Source: Terrimonas ginsenosidimutans (GTDB taxonomy: Bacteria > Bacteroidota > Bacteroidia > Chitinophagales > Chitinophagaceae). Taken from it: a stretch of DNA of 64,000 nt. The translations under genes and the position numbers were made by a program. Within the stretch, counting starts at the first letter, position 1; every line of letters begins with the position of its first letter. Below the pieces are notes generated by a model that saw nothing but the letters and a program-made list of their open reading frames with translations, was not told the origin of the DNA and made no database searches. Positions 44,538 to 52,743 of this stretch are shown here, piece by piece. The DNA lies in contig NZ_JAKLTR010000002.1 in assembly GCF_022012415.1 (NCBI RefSeq), positions 310,001 through 374,000 on the forward strand. Reading direction: 5' to 3'.

Positions 44538-45560
44538 TTACCTGGATATAACAATCTGCTCGTCTGTTACCGAGTAGGAGAAAGATTTTGTTTTTGATAA
44601 GTAATACAGTATTTCTGAAAGGGTGTTGTTCTGAAATGATCCGGTGAGGCGGTAGGTTTTGATGTCACTATCCTCAAATACTACTTTCTTTCCGAAGTTT
44701 CTTTCCAGTTCAATTCCTATTTCTTCAAAGAGCATTGAGCGAAAGATAAGCTTACCTTCTGTCCAGGCGCGATCTTCTTCGCTGCTGGTGGCCGCTGTGG
44801 TCGTCTTCTCAGTTTTCAGCTGATAGATGACTTTGTTATTTGGCGTAAGAAAGATCGTGTCTGCCGGGTCATTGTTTTTCAGGCGGGGTATGAATGCCAC
44901 TTTGCCTGTTGCTACGGAGGTCTCAACAACCGGTTCGTTATCGTATGCTTTAATGTTGAAGGATGTGCCTAATACACGGATCGTTCCATTGGCAAGGTGA
45001 ATGATGAAAGGCTTTGAGGGATTCTTTTCTATGTCGAAGAAAGCTTCTCCGTTGAGATAAACCTCCCTGGTATTGCCGGTGAAGCTGGAAGGGTATTGTA
45101 ATTTGCTGTCAGCATTCAGCCAAACCTTACTTCCATCAGCAAGCGCGATGGTGCTTTTCACGCCTTTGGCATTTGTTTTTTGTACAAGGTTTTTATTGTC
45201 ACCTGAGGAGCCATTGTTTACCAGGGCGTATATTCCAACGCTCAATGCGCCCAGCAGGATCACTGCGGCTGCCGCACGGGTGAAGATTTTCCAGGCAGGT
45301 ATTCTTTTAACAGCGGGCTCAGTTGCTTCAGTCTGTACTTCAGGTTCTATACCAAGCTGACTTAATGTCCTTTGCAAGGCTGCTTCTGTATTGGCCGTCT
45401 GTTCCTGGTTTTCCTGTTGCCAGTACCGGCTCATGATCTCGAACTCTTCTCTTAAAGAGGTGTCGGTTTTCAGAAGGTCCGCCAATTCCTGCAGTTCACA
45501 CTGCGATGCTTCGCCGGAAAGCTTTCTTGTCACTAAAAGTAAAAATCTGTTGTCGCGCAT
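44538..45560 (-). CDS. FecR family anti-sigma factor
   Basis: A protein of about 340 residues from ATG 45560 (MRDNRFLLLVTRKLSGEA); a TTG at 45593 would add an atypical head. The N-terminal cytosolic part binds the sigma factor. One membrane helix follows (AAAVILLGALSVGIYALV). The periplasmic FecR domain shows GSKVWLNADSKLQYPSSFTG and REVYLNGEAFFDIEKNPSKPF. The C-terminal DUF4974/STN-like domain shows IGIELERNFGKKVVFEDSDI and NNTLSEILYYLSKTKSFSYS. It should hold the ECF sigma factor until the SusC STN domain signals. It lies between sigma (63 bases) and susC (32 bases). Confidence 0.94.
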   Translation of the reverse strand: MRDNRFLLLVTRKLSGEASQCELQELADLLKTDTSLREEFEIMSRYWQQENQEQTANTEAALQRTLSQLGIEPEVQTEATEPAVKRIPAWKIFTRAAAAVILLGALSVGIYALVNNGSSGDNKNLVQKTNAKGVKSTIALADGSKVWLNADSKLQYPSSFTGNTREVYLNGEAFFDIEKNPSKPFIIHLANGTIRVLGTSFNIKAYDNEPVVETSVATGKVAFIPRLKNNDPADTIFLTPNNKVIYQLKTEKTTTAATSSEEDRAWTEGKLIFRSMLFEEIGIELERNFGKKVVFEDSDIKTYRLTGSFQNNTLSEILYYLSKTKSFSYSVTDEQIVISR

Positions 45561-45623
45561 CTTTTTAATTTGGCGTGTATATAAAGAGGACAATGAAAAT
45601 TGAATTATTCCCTACAGGGTTGC

Positions 45624-46250
45624 TCAATAAAAAAGGAAAAGCAGCGGAATGAGTGTTGACACTGCCGGGGGCAGTTTACGGTTTCTTTTTGCTGCAGTGT
45701 TGGCTGGGCTTATCAGTGCCTGGAGTTTTTTCATTGCCCTGAAGAGTTGGGTCTCCACAGTGCGTGGTGAGATCCCGAGGATTTCGGCTACTTCTTTATA
45801 GCGGAAGCCGTCTTCTTTGATCAGTTTGAAAACAGTGCGGCATTGGTCGGGCAGGCTGTCAATTGCCTGGGTGAGCTGAAAGCTCATCTCTTTCCATTCA
45901 AGTTGCTGTTCGGGATCATCCAGGTTGATGAGACTTGCATCGCCTTCGTTGTCCTCCACCGCAACATGCAGATGCGAATATCTTTTGAGATAGTTGAGTG
46001 AAAGGTTCTTTACGGATACGAACAGGTATGTGGAAATATTATTGACTTCATCGAGGTGCTCTTTCCTGTTCCATAGTTTAATGAATACATCATTGGTGAT
46101 CTCTTCCGCGATCTCTTTTACGTGCACGTATTGGAGGGCGAAACTGAGAAGCCGCGGGTACAGCAACCTGAACAGGCCGGAAAATGCCTGTTGGCTTCCG
46201 CCTTCAATCTGCTGCTGCAGGCTTTTTAAGTATAGATCGTCGGGCCTCAT
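45624..46250 (-). CDS. ECF RNA polymerase sigma factor
   Basis: A 208-residue ECF sigma factor of the SusC/FecR-linked group. Region 2 has FRLLYPRLLSFALQYVHVKE, EIAEEITNDVFIKLWNRKEH (core binding and -10 recognition). Region 4 has IDSLPDQCRTVFKLIKEDG and FRYKEVAEILGISPRTVETQ, with the -35 helix-turn-helix. The C-terminus ends in a hydrophobic stretch (LPPAVSTLIPLLFLFY), somewhat unusual for a cytosolic sigma factor. It likely drives its own operon. The GH125 gene lies 22 bases upstream on the same strand. Confidence 0.94.
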   Translation of the reverse strand: MRPDDLYLKSLQQQIEGGSQQAFSGLFRLLYPRLLSFALQYVHVKEIAEEITNDVFIKLWNRKEHLDEVNNISTYLFVSVKNLSLNYLKRYSHLHVAVEDNEGDASLINLDDPEQQLEWKEMSFQLTQAIDSLPDQCRTVFKLIKEDGFRYKEVAEILGISPRTVETQLFRAMKKLQALISPANTAAKRNRKLPPAVSTLIPLLFLFY

Positions 46251-46272
46251 GAGTTGATTTTTGCAGTATTGA

Positions 46273-47688
46273 TTATTGTAGCAGATGTTTCTTTTCCCGG
46301 TATGTTTTCAGCACGAATTCTCCGAAGATGGTATTTGCCCATGCGAACCATTTCCGGGTGAATTGTTTATCATCGTCCTTATGAAATGCTTCATGCATAA
46401 ATCCTGTATCGCCATGAGTTGTCTGCAATGTTTTCAGGCAGGTCCTGATCTCTGTTTCGTTATTGGAAGTAAGTCCGCGAACAATGATACTGATCGGCCA
46501 GATCATATCAACACCCACGTGCGGTCCGCCGATCCCTTCACCAGCTTTGCCCTTAAAAAAGAATGGATTGTTTTCACTTAGCAGGAGTTTTCGGGTGTTA
46601 AGATAGACCGGGTCTGTATTCTTCATAGCTCCAAGGTAGGGCATTGCGAGCAGGCTTGGCACATTTGCGTCATCCATAAGATTGAAACTGCCGAAGCCGT
46701 TTACTTCGTAAGCATAAACCCTGCCGTAAGCCGGGTGTGTGACAGTCGCATATTTCTGCAATGCCTGTTCCACTTCTGTGGCCAGTGCATTGCAGGCGCT
46801 GGCGGACCGGGCATCGTGGTGGATCTTATTCAGCATTTCGGCCGCCTGCTTCAGGCTGGTGACGGCAAAGAAATTCGCAGGGATCAGGAAAGGGAAGATC
46901 GTTGCGTCATCGCTTGGCCGGAACATGGAGAAGATGAGTCCGACGGGTTTGGCGGGATACCCGTATCCACCCAGTGGAACGCCGTCGGTCGCCCAGGCGG
47001 TGCGGCGTTCAAATTTATAAGGACCTTTGCCCGTTTTGCGCTGTTGCTCCCTGAATGTTTTAAGTACCAGGAGAACGGCTTCTTTCCATTCCGCATCAAA
47101 AGGTGTGGTATCGCCCGTGATCTTCCAGTACTGATAGGAAAGCCGGATCGGATAGCAAAGGCTGTCGATCTCCCATTTGCGCTCATGAATGCCGGGTTTC
47201 ATCTCAGTATGATCATCTTTCCATTCGCCCTGTTTTGCCCTGTCTTTATAGAAGGCATTGGCGTAGGGGTCGTAGAGTATGTTTGCTTTCTGGCGGTTGA
47301 TCACCCCGGCGATCAGGGTCTTCAATTGCTGATCGTCCCTGATCAGCGACAGGTAAGGCCATACCTGTGCCGTGCTATCGCGCAGCCACATCGCATCAAT
47401 ATCACCCGTGATCACGTACGTATCAGGCTTGCCGTTGAGCATTTCAAAGTCGACCGTTGTATCGAGGGTATTTGGGAAGCAGTTCCCGAAGAGCCAGCCG
47501 AGTTCTTTATTGGAAACAGTGGATTGGAACTGATTGATGAGGTTTTCGACGGCCGTGCTGGTGAATTTCCTGTCCGCCAACGCAGTCCGTACGGTTGGAA
47601 ACCCGCTGGCGCCGGCTTTCAGCCAGGAAGGCAGTAACATGCCGGCACTTATCAAGCCCGAGGTTTGAACAAATTCTTTTCTGGTCAT
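46273..47688 (-). CDS. GH125 exo-alpha-1,6-mannosidase
   Basis: A protein of about 471 residues from ATG 47688. The head (MTRKEFVQTSGLISAGMLLP) resembles a signal with a twin-arginine-like start, though only one R is present. The GH125 (DUF1237) domain shows LGWLFGNCFPNTLDTTVDF, TGDIDAMWLRDSTAQVWPYL, YANAFYKD, EIDSLCYPIRLSYQYWKITG and GGPHVGVDMIWPISIIVRGL. GH125 enzymes are metal-independent inverting exo-alpha-1,6-mannosidases that finish mannan backbone breakdown, here probably in the periplasm. It is first in the operon, ahead of the sigma factor gene, which is an unusual order for these loci. Confidence 0.92.
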   Translation of the reverse strand: MTRKEFVQTSGLISAGMLLPSWLKAGASGFPTVRTALADRKFTSTAVENLINQFQSTVSNKELGWLFGNCFPNTLDTTVDFEMLNGKPDTYVITGDIDAMWLRDSTAQVWPYLSLIRDDQQLKTLIAGVINRQKANILYDPYANAFYKDRAKQGEWKDDHTEMKPGIHERKWEIDSLCYPIRLSYQYWKITGDTTPFDAEWKEAVLLVLKTFREQQRKTGKGPYKFERRTAWATDGVPLGGYGYPAKPVGLIFSMFRPSDDATIFPFLIPANFFAVTSLKQAAEMLNKIHHDARSASACNALATEVEQALQKYATVTHPAYGRVYAYEVNGFGSFNLMDDANVPSLLAMPYLGAMKNTDPVYLNTRKLLLSENNPFFFKGKAGEGIGGPHVGVDMIWPISIIVRGLTSNNETEIRTCLKTLQTTHGDTGFMHEAFHKDDDKQFTRKWFAWANTIFGEFVLKTYREKKHLLQ

Positions 47689-48000
47689 AAGCAATCGATA
47701 GTCTTACAGGTGGGGGACACAGGATTTGGAGTAATTACTTACAAGCGCCGAAAAAAAAATCAGGCGAGCGCCCGCAGCGCATGAAGAGAATGTTTAGAAA
47801 GTGCGTGACCTTTGATGGGTTTCGATCTTTACTTTAAAGGAAAGATCTTTTATCTAAAACTTAAAAGGATAATGTTGATGGCGGTAATTAATGGTCAAAC
47901 CTTTTGACTGATAGTTAAAGGTTATGGAAATCGGGAGCCTGGGCCCTGGACCGATCCGGGGCTTGTCTCTTTTCATTTGCCAAATACAAACCCTTTTGGT
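47689..48000. other. Upstream region of the mannan locus
   Basis: About 310 bases without a gene. It should hold the promoter of the eight-gene minus-strand operon. Near 47749-47780 an A-run is followed by a GC-rich patch (caggcgagcgcccgcagcgc). No convincing standard -7 element was found, consistent with (but not proof of) an ECF-type promoter. Confidence 0.45.
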
Positions 48001-48318
48001 TTATCCTGCGTTTGAGGTTTCTGTCCTGGTGAGGAACTGCGTGCTTATGCCGGGTCGTGCGAGTGAGATGACATTATATCCCATTCCTTTCAGGTCGTTG
48101 TTCCAAAGTATTTTTCCGGTGAGTGAATCAAGGCAGTAGAGCCGGCCGGAACATCCCGCAAAGATCTTATCACCATCTATCAGTACGCTTACGATGGAGC
48201 CGTAGGAGCCTCCCATGATACCGTCGCGGAGTTTTGTCCGCCAGAGTTCGTCGCCAGAGTCTCCGGCGATAGCAGAAACATAGCCGTTGGAGCCAACGAT
48301 GAGGATGTTGCGTTGCAT
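48001..48318 (-). CDS. Short PQQ-like beta-propeller repeat protein
   Basis: A protein of 105 residues from ATG 48318 (MQRNILIVGSNGYVSAIAGD). Two propeller blades can be seen, each ending in the PQQ-repeat pattern: AIAGDSGDELWRTKL and CLDSLTGKILWNNDL, matching A-x-D-x-x-TG-x-x-x-W. A full propeller needs six to eight blades, so this is a truncated or self-assembling form; similar short proteins may exist as stand-alone genes. It has no signal peptide. The frame is open upstream to 48528, but that part overlaps the leader of the divergent DUF1398 gene and looks non-coding. The function is unknown. Confidence 0.65.
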   Translation of the reverse strand: MQRNILIVGSNGYVSAIAGDSGDELWRTKLRDGIMGGSYGSIVSVLIDGDKIFAGCSGRLYCLDSLTGKILWNNDLKGMGYNVISLARPGISTQFLTRTETSNAG

Positions 48319-48534
48319 TTTGTTTAGCGCAAAGTATGAAAGTCTGGGAGATTTTCCATTATCGGTTTGCCAGCGGGCAAGGGCGGTGTTTTTCGAGGGG
48401 AGGTCGAAAGAAAACGCCTTGCCCGTCCGGCAAAACCAAAATCGAAAACCTCCACCCTCACAATAAAAACGATTTTTTACAATGATCAAATTCAGATCAT
48501 TTCCAACTTTGCAATTATAAAAAAACAATCAAAC

Positions 48535-48942
48535 ATGACCTTTTCACTCGAACAACTAAAAGCAGCTCACGCCAAGGTGAAAACCGGCGCGGATTTTCCA
48601 AAATACATCCAGGAGATCAAAAGCCTCGGGCTTCTCACTTATGAATATGATGTCCGCACCGGAGCAACGATCTACTTTGGAACAAACGGTCACACGGTGA
48701 ATGCAGTCGGATGGTACAGCGAACCGATCACTGTCCAGGCAGAAAAGAATGCCGCAGTCGTGGCAGACGCGATCCGCAGGCACCAGCAAGGCGGCAGCAA
48801 TTTCCTTACCTTTTGCAGAGAAGTTGCGGCAGCAGGAGTGGCAAGCTGGCAGATCGATACGCGCAATATGCTTTGCCGCTACCTGGATCTGAACGGCAAC
48901 GAACTGGTCACTGAGCCCATCCCTGATGAAGCTGCCTGCTGA
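48535..48942 (+). CDS. DUF1398 family protein
   Basis: A 135-residue protein from ATG 48535 (MTFSLEQLKAAHAKVKTGAD), preceded by an A-rich leader. It shows the two-part DUF1398 pattern: FPKYIQEIKSLGLLTYEYDV with GATIYFGTNGHTVN, then FLTFCREVAAAGVASWQIDT with CRYLDLNGNELVTEPIP. These small cytosolic proteins (YbcV-like) have no established function and were once named after phage envelope proteins. The gene stands alone and ends ahead of an inverted repeat and a terminator. Confidence 0.88.
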   Translation: MTFSLEQLKAAHAKVKTGADFPKYIQEIKSLGLLTYEYDVRTGATIYFGTNGHTVNAVGWYSEPITVQAEKNAAVVADAIRRHQQGGSNFLTFCREVAAAGVASWQIDTRNMLCRYLDLNGNELVTEPIPDEAAC

Positions 48943-49203
48943 AAAGCCCGGAAGGCAGACGAATCCCGGCGGTCAACGGGACATTTTCAAATCATCGACT
49001 TTCTTCGCATCCTTACAATGTTGCTGGTAGTAAAGCTAAAGCAGTAAGACCGCGAAGGTTTAAAGGATGCCTTCCGGGAGATCCGGATATTGTGTATCCT
49101 GGCTGAGCGTAATAATGACCAAGCGTGTTGATCACCAATTAATCCGGTTGATCATATTTAGTTCCGAATCTATTTCATTAAGAACTTAATCTGTAATATT
49201 TTA
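48943..49203. other. Intergenic region with a distant inverted repeat
   Basis: cccggaaggca (48947-48957) and tgccttccggg (49068-49078) are perfect 11-base complements enclosing 110 bases, which could close a structured 3' RNA. A smaller hairpin (cccg...cggg) lies just inside the left arm. No gene is seen. Confidence 0.45.
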
Positions 49204-49242
49204 CGCCAGCCGCTCTCCTTTACGGGCTGGCGGTGTTTTTTC
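49204..49242 (+). terminator. Intrinsic terminator before the glycan genes
   Basis: An 8-bp stem (cgccagcc 49204-49211 with ggctggcg 49225-49232) is followed by TGTTTTTT. It ends transcription from the DUF1398 side just upstream of the aminotransferase gene. Confidence 0.8.
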
Positions 49243-49276
49243 TAACGGTTGAATTTATTATCGTCCTGACACTTAT

Positions 49277-50365
49277 ATGTTTATAGAATACGAGGACCTG
49301 CGCAGGGTCAATGCGCCCTTTCAAGAGGAGTTTACCGGGGCATTTGCTGGACTGCTGAAAAGCGGCTGGTATATTCTTGGGTCACAGGTAGAGAGTTTCG
49401 AAACGGCATTTGCGGCTTACTGCGGTACGGAACATTGCGTTGGCGTCGCTTCCGGGCTGGATGCGCTGGTGCTGGCATTGCGGTCGCTTGATCTCAAGCC
49501 AGGGGATGAAGTGATCGTACCGGCGAATACTTATATCGCATCCATTTTAGCGGTGTTGCATAATGGCCTCAAACCTGTACTGGTTGAGCCTGATATTCAA
49601 ACTTACAATATCGATGCTTCAAAGATCGAAGCGAAGATCAGTTCCCGGACAAAGGCCATCCTCGCGGTACATTTGTACGGCAAGCTTTGCAATATGGAGG
49701 CGATCCTTGAGATCGCCGGAAGGCACCAGCTGTATGTGGTGGAAGATTGTGCACAGGCGCATGGCGCAAGTTATAAAGGGAAGAAAGCGGGGAACTTTGG
49801 TGATTTTGGCGCATTCAGTTTTTATCCTACCAAGAACCTCGGCGCATTGGGAGACGCAGGTGCCATCACCTTCCAGGGTAATGAACGGCTCTCTTTACTG
49901 AAACAACTGAGGAACTACGGGTCAGAAAAAAAATACCATAACAATATGGTTGGCTTTAATTCAAGGCTGGATGAGATCCAGGCGGCCTTTCTGGCGATCA
50001 AACTGAAACATCTTGACCGGATCAATCAGCATAAGCGGGAACTTGCGCAGATCTATGATCAGGGACTGAACGATCAGTTCATCATGCCCGTAAAGCAGGA
50101 CGATTACGAAGATGTTCATCATATCTATCCGATAAGGCATCCTGAGCGGGATAAGCTCCGTCAGTACCTGCTGGATCATGAGATCCGCACAGAGGTTCAT
50201 TACCCGATACCTCCGCACCGGCAGAAGGCAATGCAGGGGGTGATAGAAAAAGATGATTACAGCCTGACAACCGAGATCCATGACACGGTGTTAAGCCTGC
50301 CGGTCTCAGCCTGCCATTCCGCGGAAGAGATCCATCGGGTGGTGGAAATGCTGAACAGATTCTGA
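49277..50365 (+). CDS. fdtB: DegT/DnrJ/EryC1/StrS sugar aminotransferase (FdtB-like)
   Basis: A 362-residue PLP enzyme of the sugar aminotransferase family. Typical segments are [60 protein letters not shown] and the PLP-lysine region [16 protein letters not shown], then [10 protein letters not shown] and [12 protein letters not shown]. Such enzymes transfer an amino group from glutamate to a keto-sugar nucleotide. An FdtA-like 3,4-ketoisomerase gene lies two genes on, which favours a dTDP-3-amino-3,6-dideoxyhexose product. The FdtB name rests on that context. No sugar-nucleotide supply genes (rmlA, rmlB) are in the window. Confidence 0.88.
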   Translation: MFIEYEDLRRVNAPFQEEFTGAFAGLLKSGWYILGSQVESFETAFAAYCGTEHCVGVASGLDALVLALRSLDLKPGDEVIVPANTYIASILAVLHNGLKPVLVEPDIQTYNIDASKIEAKISSRTKAILAVHLYGKLCNMEAILEIAGRHQLYVVEDCAQAHGASYKGKKAGNFGDFGAFSFYPTKNLGALGDAGAITFQGNERLSLLKQLRNYGSEKKYHNNMVGFNSRLDEIQAAFLAIKLKHLDRINQHKRELAQIYDQGLNDQFIMPVKQDDYEDVHHIYPIRHPERDKLRQYLLDHEIRTEVHYPIPPHRQKAMQGVIEKDDYSLTTEIHDTVLSLPVSACHSAEEIHRVVEMLNRF

Positions 50366-50462
50366 GGAACGACAGATGATCAATGCCGCCTGTACCTTAT
50401 CCATAAAATGCACATCCTGTAACAACCATTTATCATAAGCTCAGAAGTTTTCAATATCATTC

Positions 50463-51449
50463 ATGCAGCATTATTGCACCTTATTTAACTCGATCTATCT
50501 GTCAAGAGGACTTGCGATGTACAGGTCACTGGAGAAACATGCGAAAGATTTTCACCTGTACATTTTTGCATTCGATGATGACTGCTATCATTTATTGCAG
50601 GAGATGCGGCTCGAGCATGCCACGATCATTCCGTTGCGCGAATTTGAGAACGAAGAATTGCTGGCGGTAAAGCCGGGAAGAACAGCAGGTGAATATTGCT
50701 GGACCTGCACTTCGGCCACGATCTGGTATTGCCTGCATACGTATTCACTCGATCACTGCACCTATATTGATGCGGATCTTTTGTTCTTTTCGGAGCCCAA
50801 AGTCCTGCTTGATGAAATGGGTGATAAGTCGGTACTGATCACCGAACATCGTTACAGCGCCGAACATGATCAGTCTGCATTAAGCGGGATCTATTGTGTG
50901 CAGTTCATTACTTTCAGGAACAACAGGGAGGGGCTGGCAGCACTTGACTGGTGGAGGAAGGAATGTATCAAGTGGTGTTTCAGAAGATTTGAGGATGGAA
51001 AGTTTGGCGATCAGAAATATCTTGATGACTGGACGACGCGTTTCCAGGGCGTTCATGTCCTGCAGCATTATGGAGGCGGCGTTGCCCCCTGGAATAATAT
51101 GGAATATGAATATGGAAAGAGCGGGAATGATGTTTCTGTGAGTTATAAGAACGCAGCTTATCCGTTAGTGTTCTATCATTTTCATGATCTTAAATATTGC
51201 AGGAAGAATATCGTGCGGATCACAGCGCATCAGTATGAAGTGAACAGGAAAGCAGTATGGCTTATATATCGTCCATACCTCCGGGCGCTTATTGCCGCGG
51301 AAGACGAGATCATTGCGCAACCCCGGAAGGTGCGATTCCATGAAGCTCCGGATGAGCTCTCCTGGTTTGCAGGAAAGACCGGCCGCAAGCTGAGCTTTGC
51401 ATTAATGGGCTTTTATAAGAATTATTATAAGCGTTCGAAACTTAAGTAA
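50463..51449 (+). CDS. Glycosyltransferase, GT-A type
   Basis: A 328-residue cytosolic glycosyltransferase. The N-terminal nucleotide-sugar fold begins HYCTLFNSIYLSRGLAMYRS and carries a DxD metal motif in CTYIDADLLFFSEP. A later acceptor region contains GIYCVQFITFRNN and FGDQKYLDDW. The layout resembles GT8-like family proteins annotated as glycosyl transferases of surface-polysaccharide loci. Donor and acceptor are unknown. It lies between the aminotransferase and the isomerase genes in the same strand direction, so it probably acts in assembly of the same glycan. Confidence 0.85.
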   Translation: MQHYCTLFNSIYLSRGLAMYRSLEKHAKDFHLYIFAFDDDCYHLLQEMRLEHATIIPLREFENEELLAVKPGRTAGEYCWTCTSATIWYCLHTYSLDHCTYIDADLLFFSEPKVLLDEMGDKSVLITEHRYSAEHDQSALSGIYCVQFITFRNNREGLAALDWWRKECIKWCFRRFEDGKFGDQKYLDDWTTRFQGVHVLQHYGGGVAPWNNMEYEYGKSGNDVSVSYKNAAYPLVFYHFHDLKYCRKNIVRITAHQYEVNRKAVWLIYRPYLRALIAAEDEIIAQPRKVRFHEAPDELSWFAGKTGRKLSFALMGFYKNYYKRSKLK

Positions 51450-51504
51450 TGGTTCGACCATCGCCAGTCCCCTGGCCTAAATAAAGAAGTTAAAAAAATC
51501 AACA

Positions 51505-51876
51505 GTGGCAGAATTCATTAAGTTGAACACCTTCACCGATGCCCGTGGCAACCTGACGGTGATAGAGAAAGTGATCCCATTCCCTATTAAAAGGATATTC
51601 TACATTTATGGTGTTGATGATTCTGTAAGGGGAGGTCACCGGCATAAACAAACAATACAGGCTGCTATTTGCCTCAAGGGAAGTTGCCGTATTTATAATG
51701 ACGACAATAAGACGAAACAGGAATTTCTGCTGGACAATCCGGCGAAATGCCTGATCCTTCATCCGGAGGACTGGCACCAGATGTATGACTTCAGCGAAGA
51801 TGCTATGCTGATGGTACTGGCATCCGAATATTTTGATCCGGAAGATTATATTTATGATGCATATCGCCCGAGATAG
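51505..51876 (+). CDS. fdtA: FdtA/WxcM-like dTDP-sugar 3,4-ketoisomerase
   Basis: A 123-residue small cupin. It begins GTG at 51505; there is no in-frame ATG nearby, so GTG is taken as the start. The family pattern is FTDARGNLTVIEKVIPFPIK, RIFYIYGVDDSVRGGHRHK with the H-x-H pair, then GSCRIYNDDN and LILHPEDWHQMYDFS. FdtA-type enzymes isomerise dTDP-4-keto-6-deoxyglucose to the 3-keto sugar, which an FdtB-like transaminase aminates. Both enzymes occur here, supporting a Fuc3N or Qui3N-type sugar. An N-acetyltransferase (FdtC) was not found. Confidence 0.87.
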   Translation: MAEFIKLNTFTDARGNLTVIEKVIPFPIKRIFYIYGVDDSVRGGHRHKQTIQAAICLKGSCRIYNDDNKTKQEFLLDNPAKCLILHPEDWHQMYDFSEDAMLMVLASEYFDPEDYIYDAYRPR

Positions 51877-51911
51877 AACACATATTCATCAGGCTCTTAT
51901 ACTTTATATCA

Positions 51912-52700
51912 ATGAGTTTTTTTAAAAAGAAAGCAAACAAGCCCGGCTATGGCTGGTTTGGCCATTACAGATCCTGGGACGAAGCTACCAGCTTATCGGA
52001 TGGCTATGAACAGGGGAATATCCTGGAAAAAACGAAACAGGCTTTACTGCTGGTGAAGAATGGAGAGGCCGTGTATGAGCGGGATTCAGTGATCTTTTCC
52101 GAAAGCGAATATCCTTATCCTTTGCTGGCATTTCTGTTAAATGAGGTACAGCAAAGAAAGCGTGCGGTGAATGTGCTTGACTTCGGCGGATCTTTGGGGA
52201 GTACTTATTTCCAGGTCAGGGAATTTCTTGGCCCGGATGTTTGTGCCTCCTGGAATATCATCGAACAGCATCATTATATTGATTGCGGAAAGAAGTTTTT
52301 CCAGGATGAAACACTTCAGTTCTATTACACGATTGCAGATTGTTTGAAAGAGAAGCAGATCGACTTTGTTGTCCTGTCAAGTGTTGTGCAGTATCTGCCC
52401 AACCCGCATCAGTTCCTCGATGAACTGGTTGCGCACGGTTTTGATACCATACTGGTGGACCGTACAGCTTTTGTCAATGAAGGGCCTGACAGGATCACTG
52501 TTCAGCGGGTTTGGCCATCTGTATATGAAGCATCTTATCCTGCATGGTTTTTCGATCAGCGTGGATTTGTAGCACATTTCAATGCTGATTACCGGTTGCA
52601 GGCTTCTTTTGAAAGTTATGTGCCGGGAGAAGCGGTGATGGAGATCGATCATAAGCCTATCGCTTATTCACGGGGATTTTGTTTTAAGCGGCGCAAATAG
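51912..52700 (+). CDS. TIGR04325 family putative methyltransferase
   Basis: A 262-residue protein. The opening GYGWFGHYRSWDEATSLSDG is the hallmark of the TIGR04325 family. The SAM-binding fold follows: VNVLDFGGSLGSTYFQ (motif I), with the later strand DFVVLSSVVQYLPNPHQFLD. These putative methyltransferases occur in surface-polysaccharide loci; the target hydroxyl or sugar is unknown. It lies 35 bases after fdtA, so it is probably in the same operon. Confidence 0.87.
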   Translation: MSFFKKKANKPGYGWFGHYRSWDEATSLSDGYEQGNILEKTKQALLLVKNGEAVYERDSVIFSESEYPYPLLAFLLNEVQQRKRAVNVLDFGGSLGSTYFQVREFLGPDVCASWNIIEQHHYIDCGKKFFQDETLQFYYTIADCLKEKQIDFVVLSSVVQYLPNPHQFLDELVAHGFDTILVDRTAFVNEGPDRITVQRVWPSVYEASYPAWFFDQRGFVAHFNADYRLQASFESYVPGEAVMEIDHKPIAYSRGFCFKRRK

Positions 52701-52743
52701 TTTTATTGGACCGGTCACGGATAAACTGCATCAGCATTCATAC

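Noticed and set aside
46735-47637. Antisense open frame of 300 residues inside GH125
   Set aside because: The minus strand codes a complete GH125 enzyme with family motifs; the antisense frame has none.
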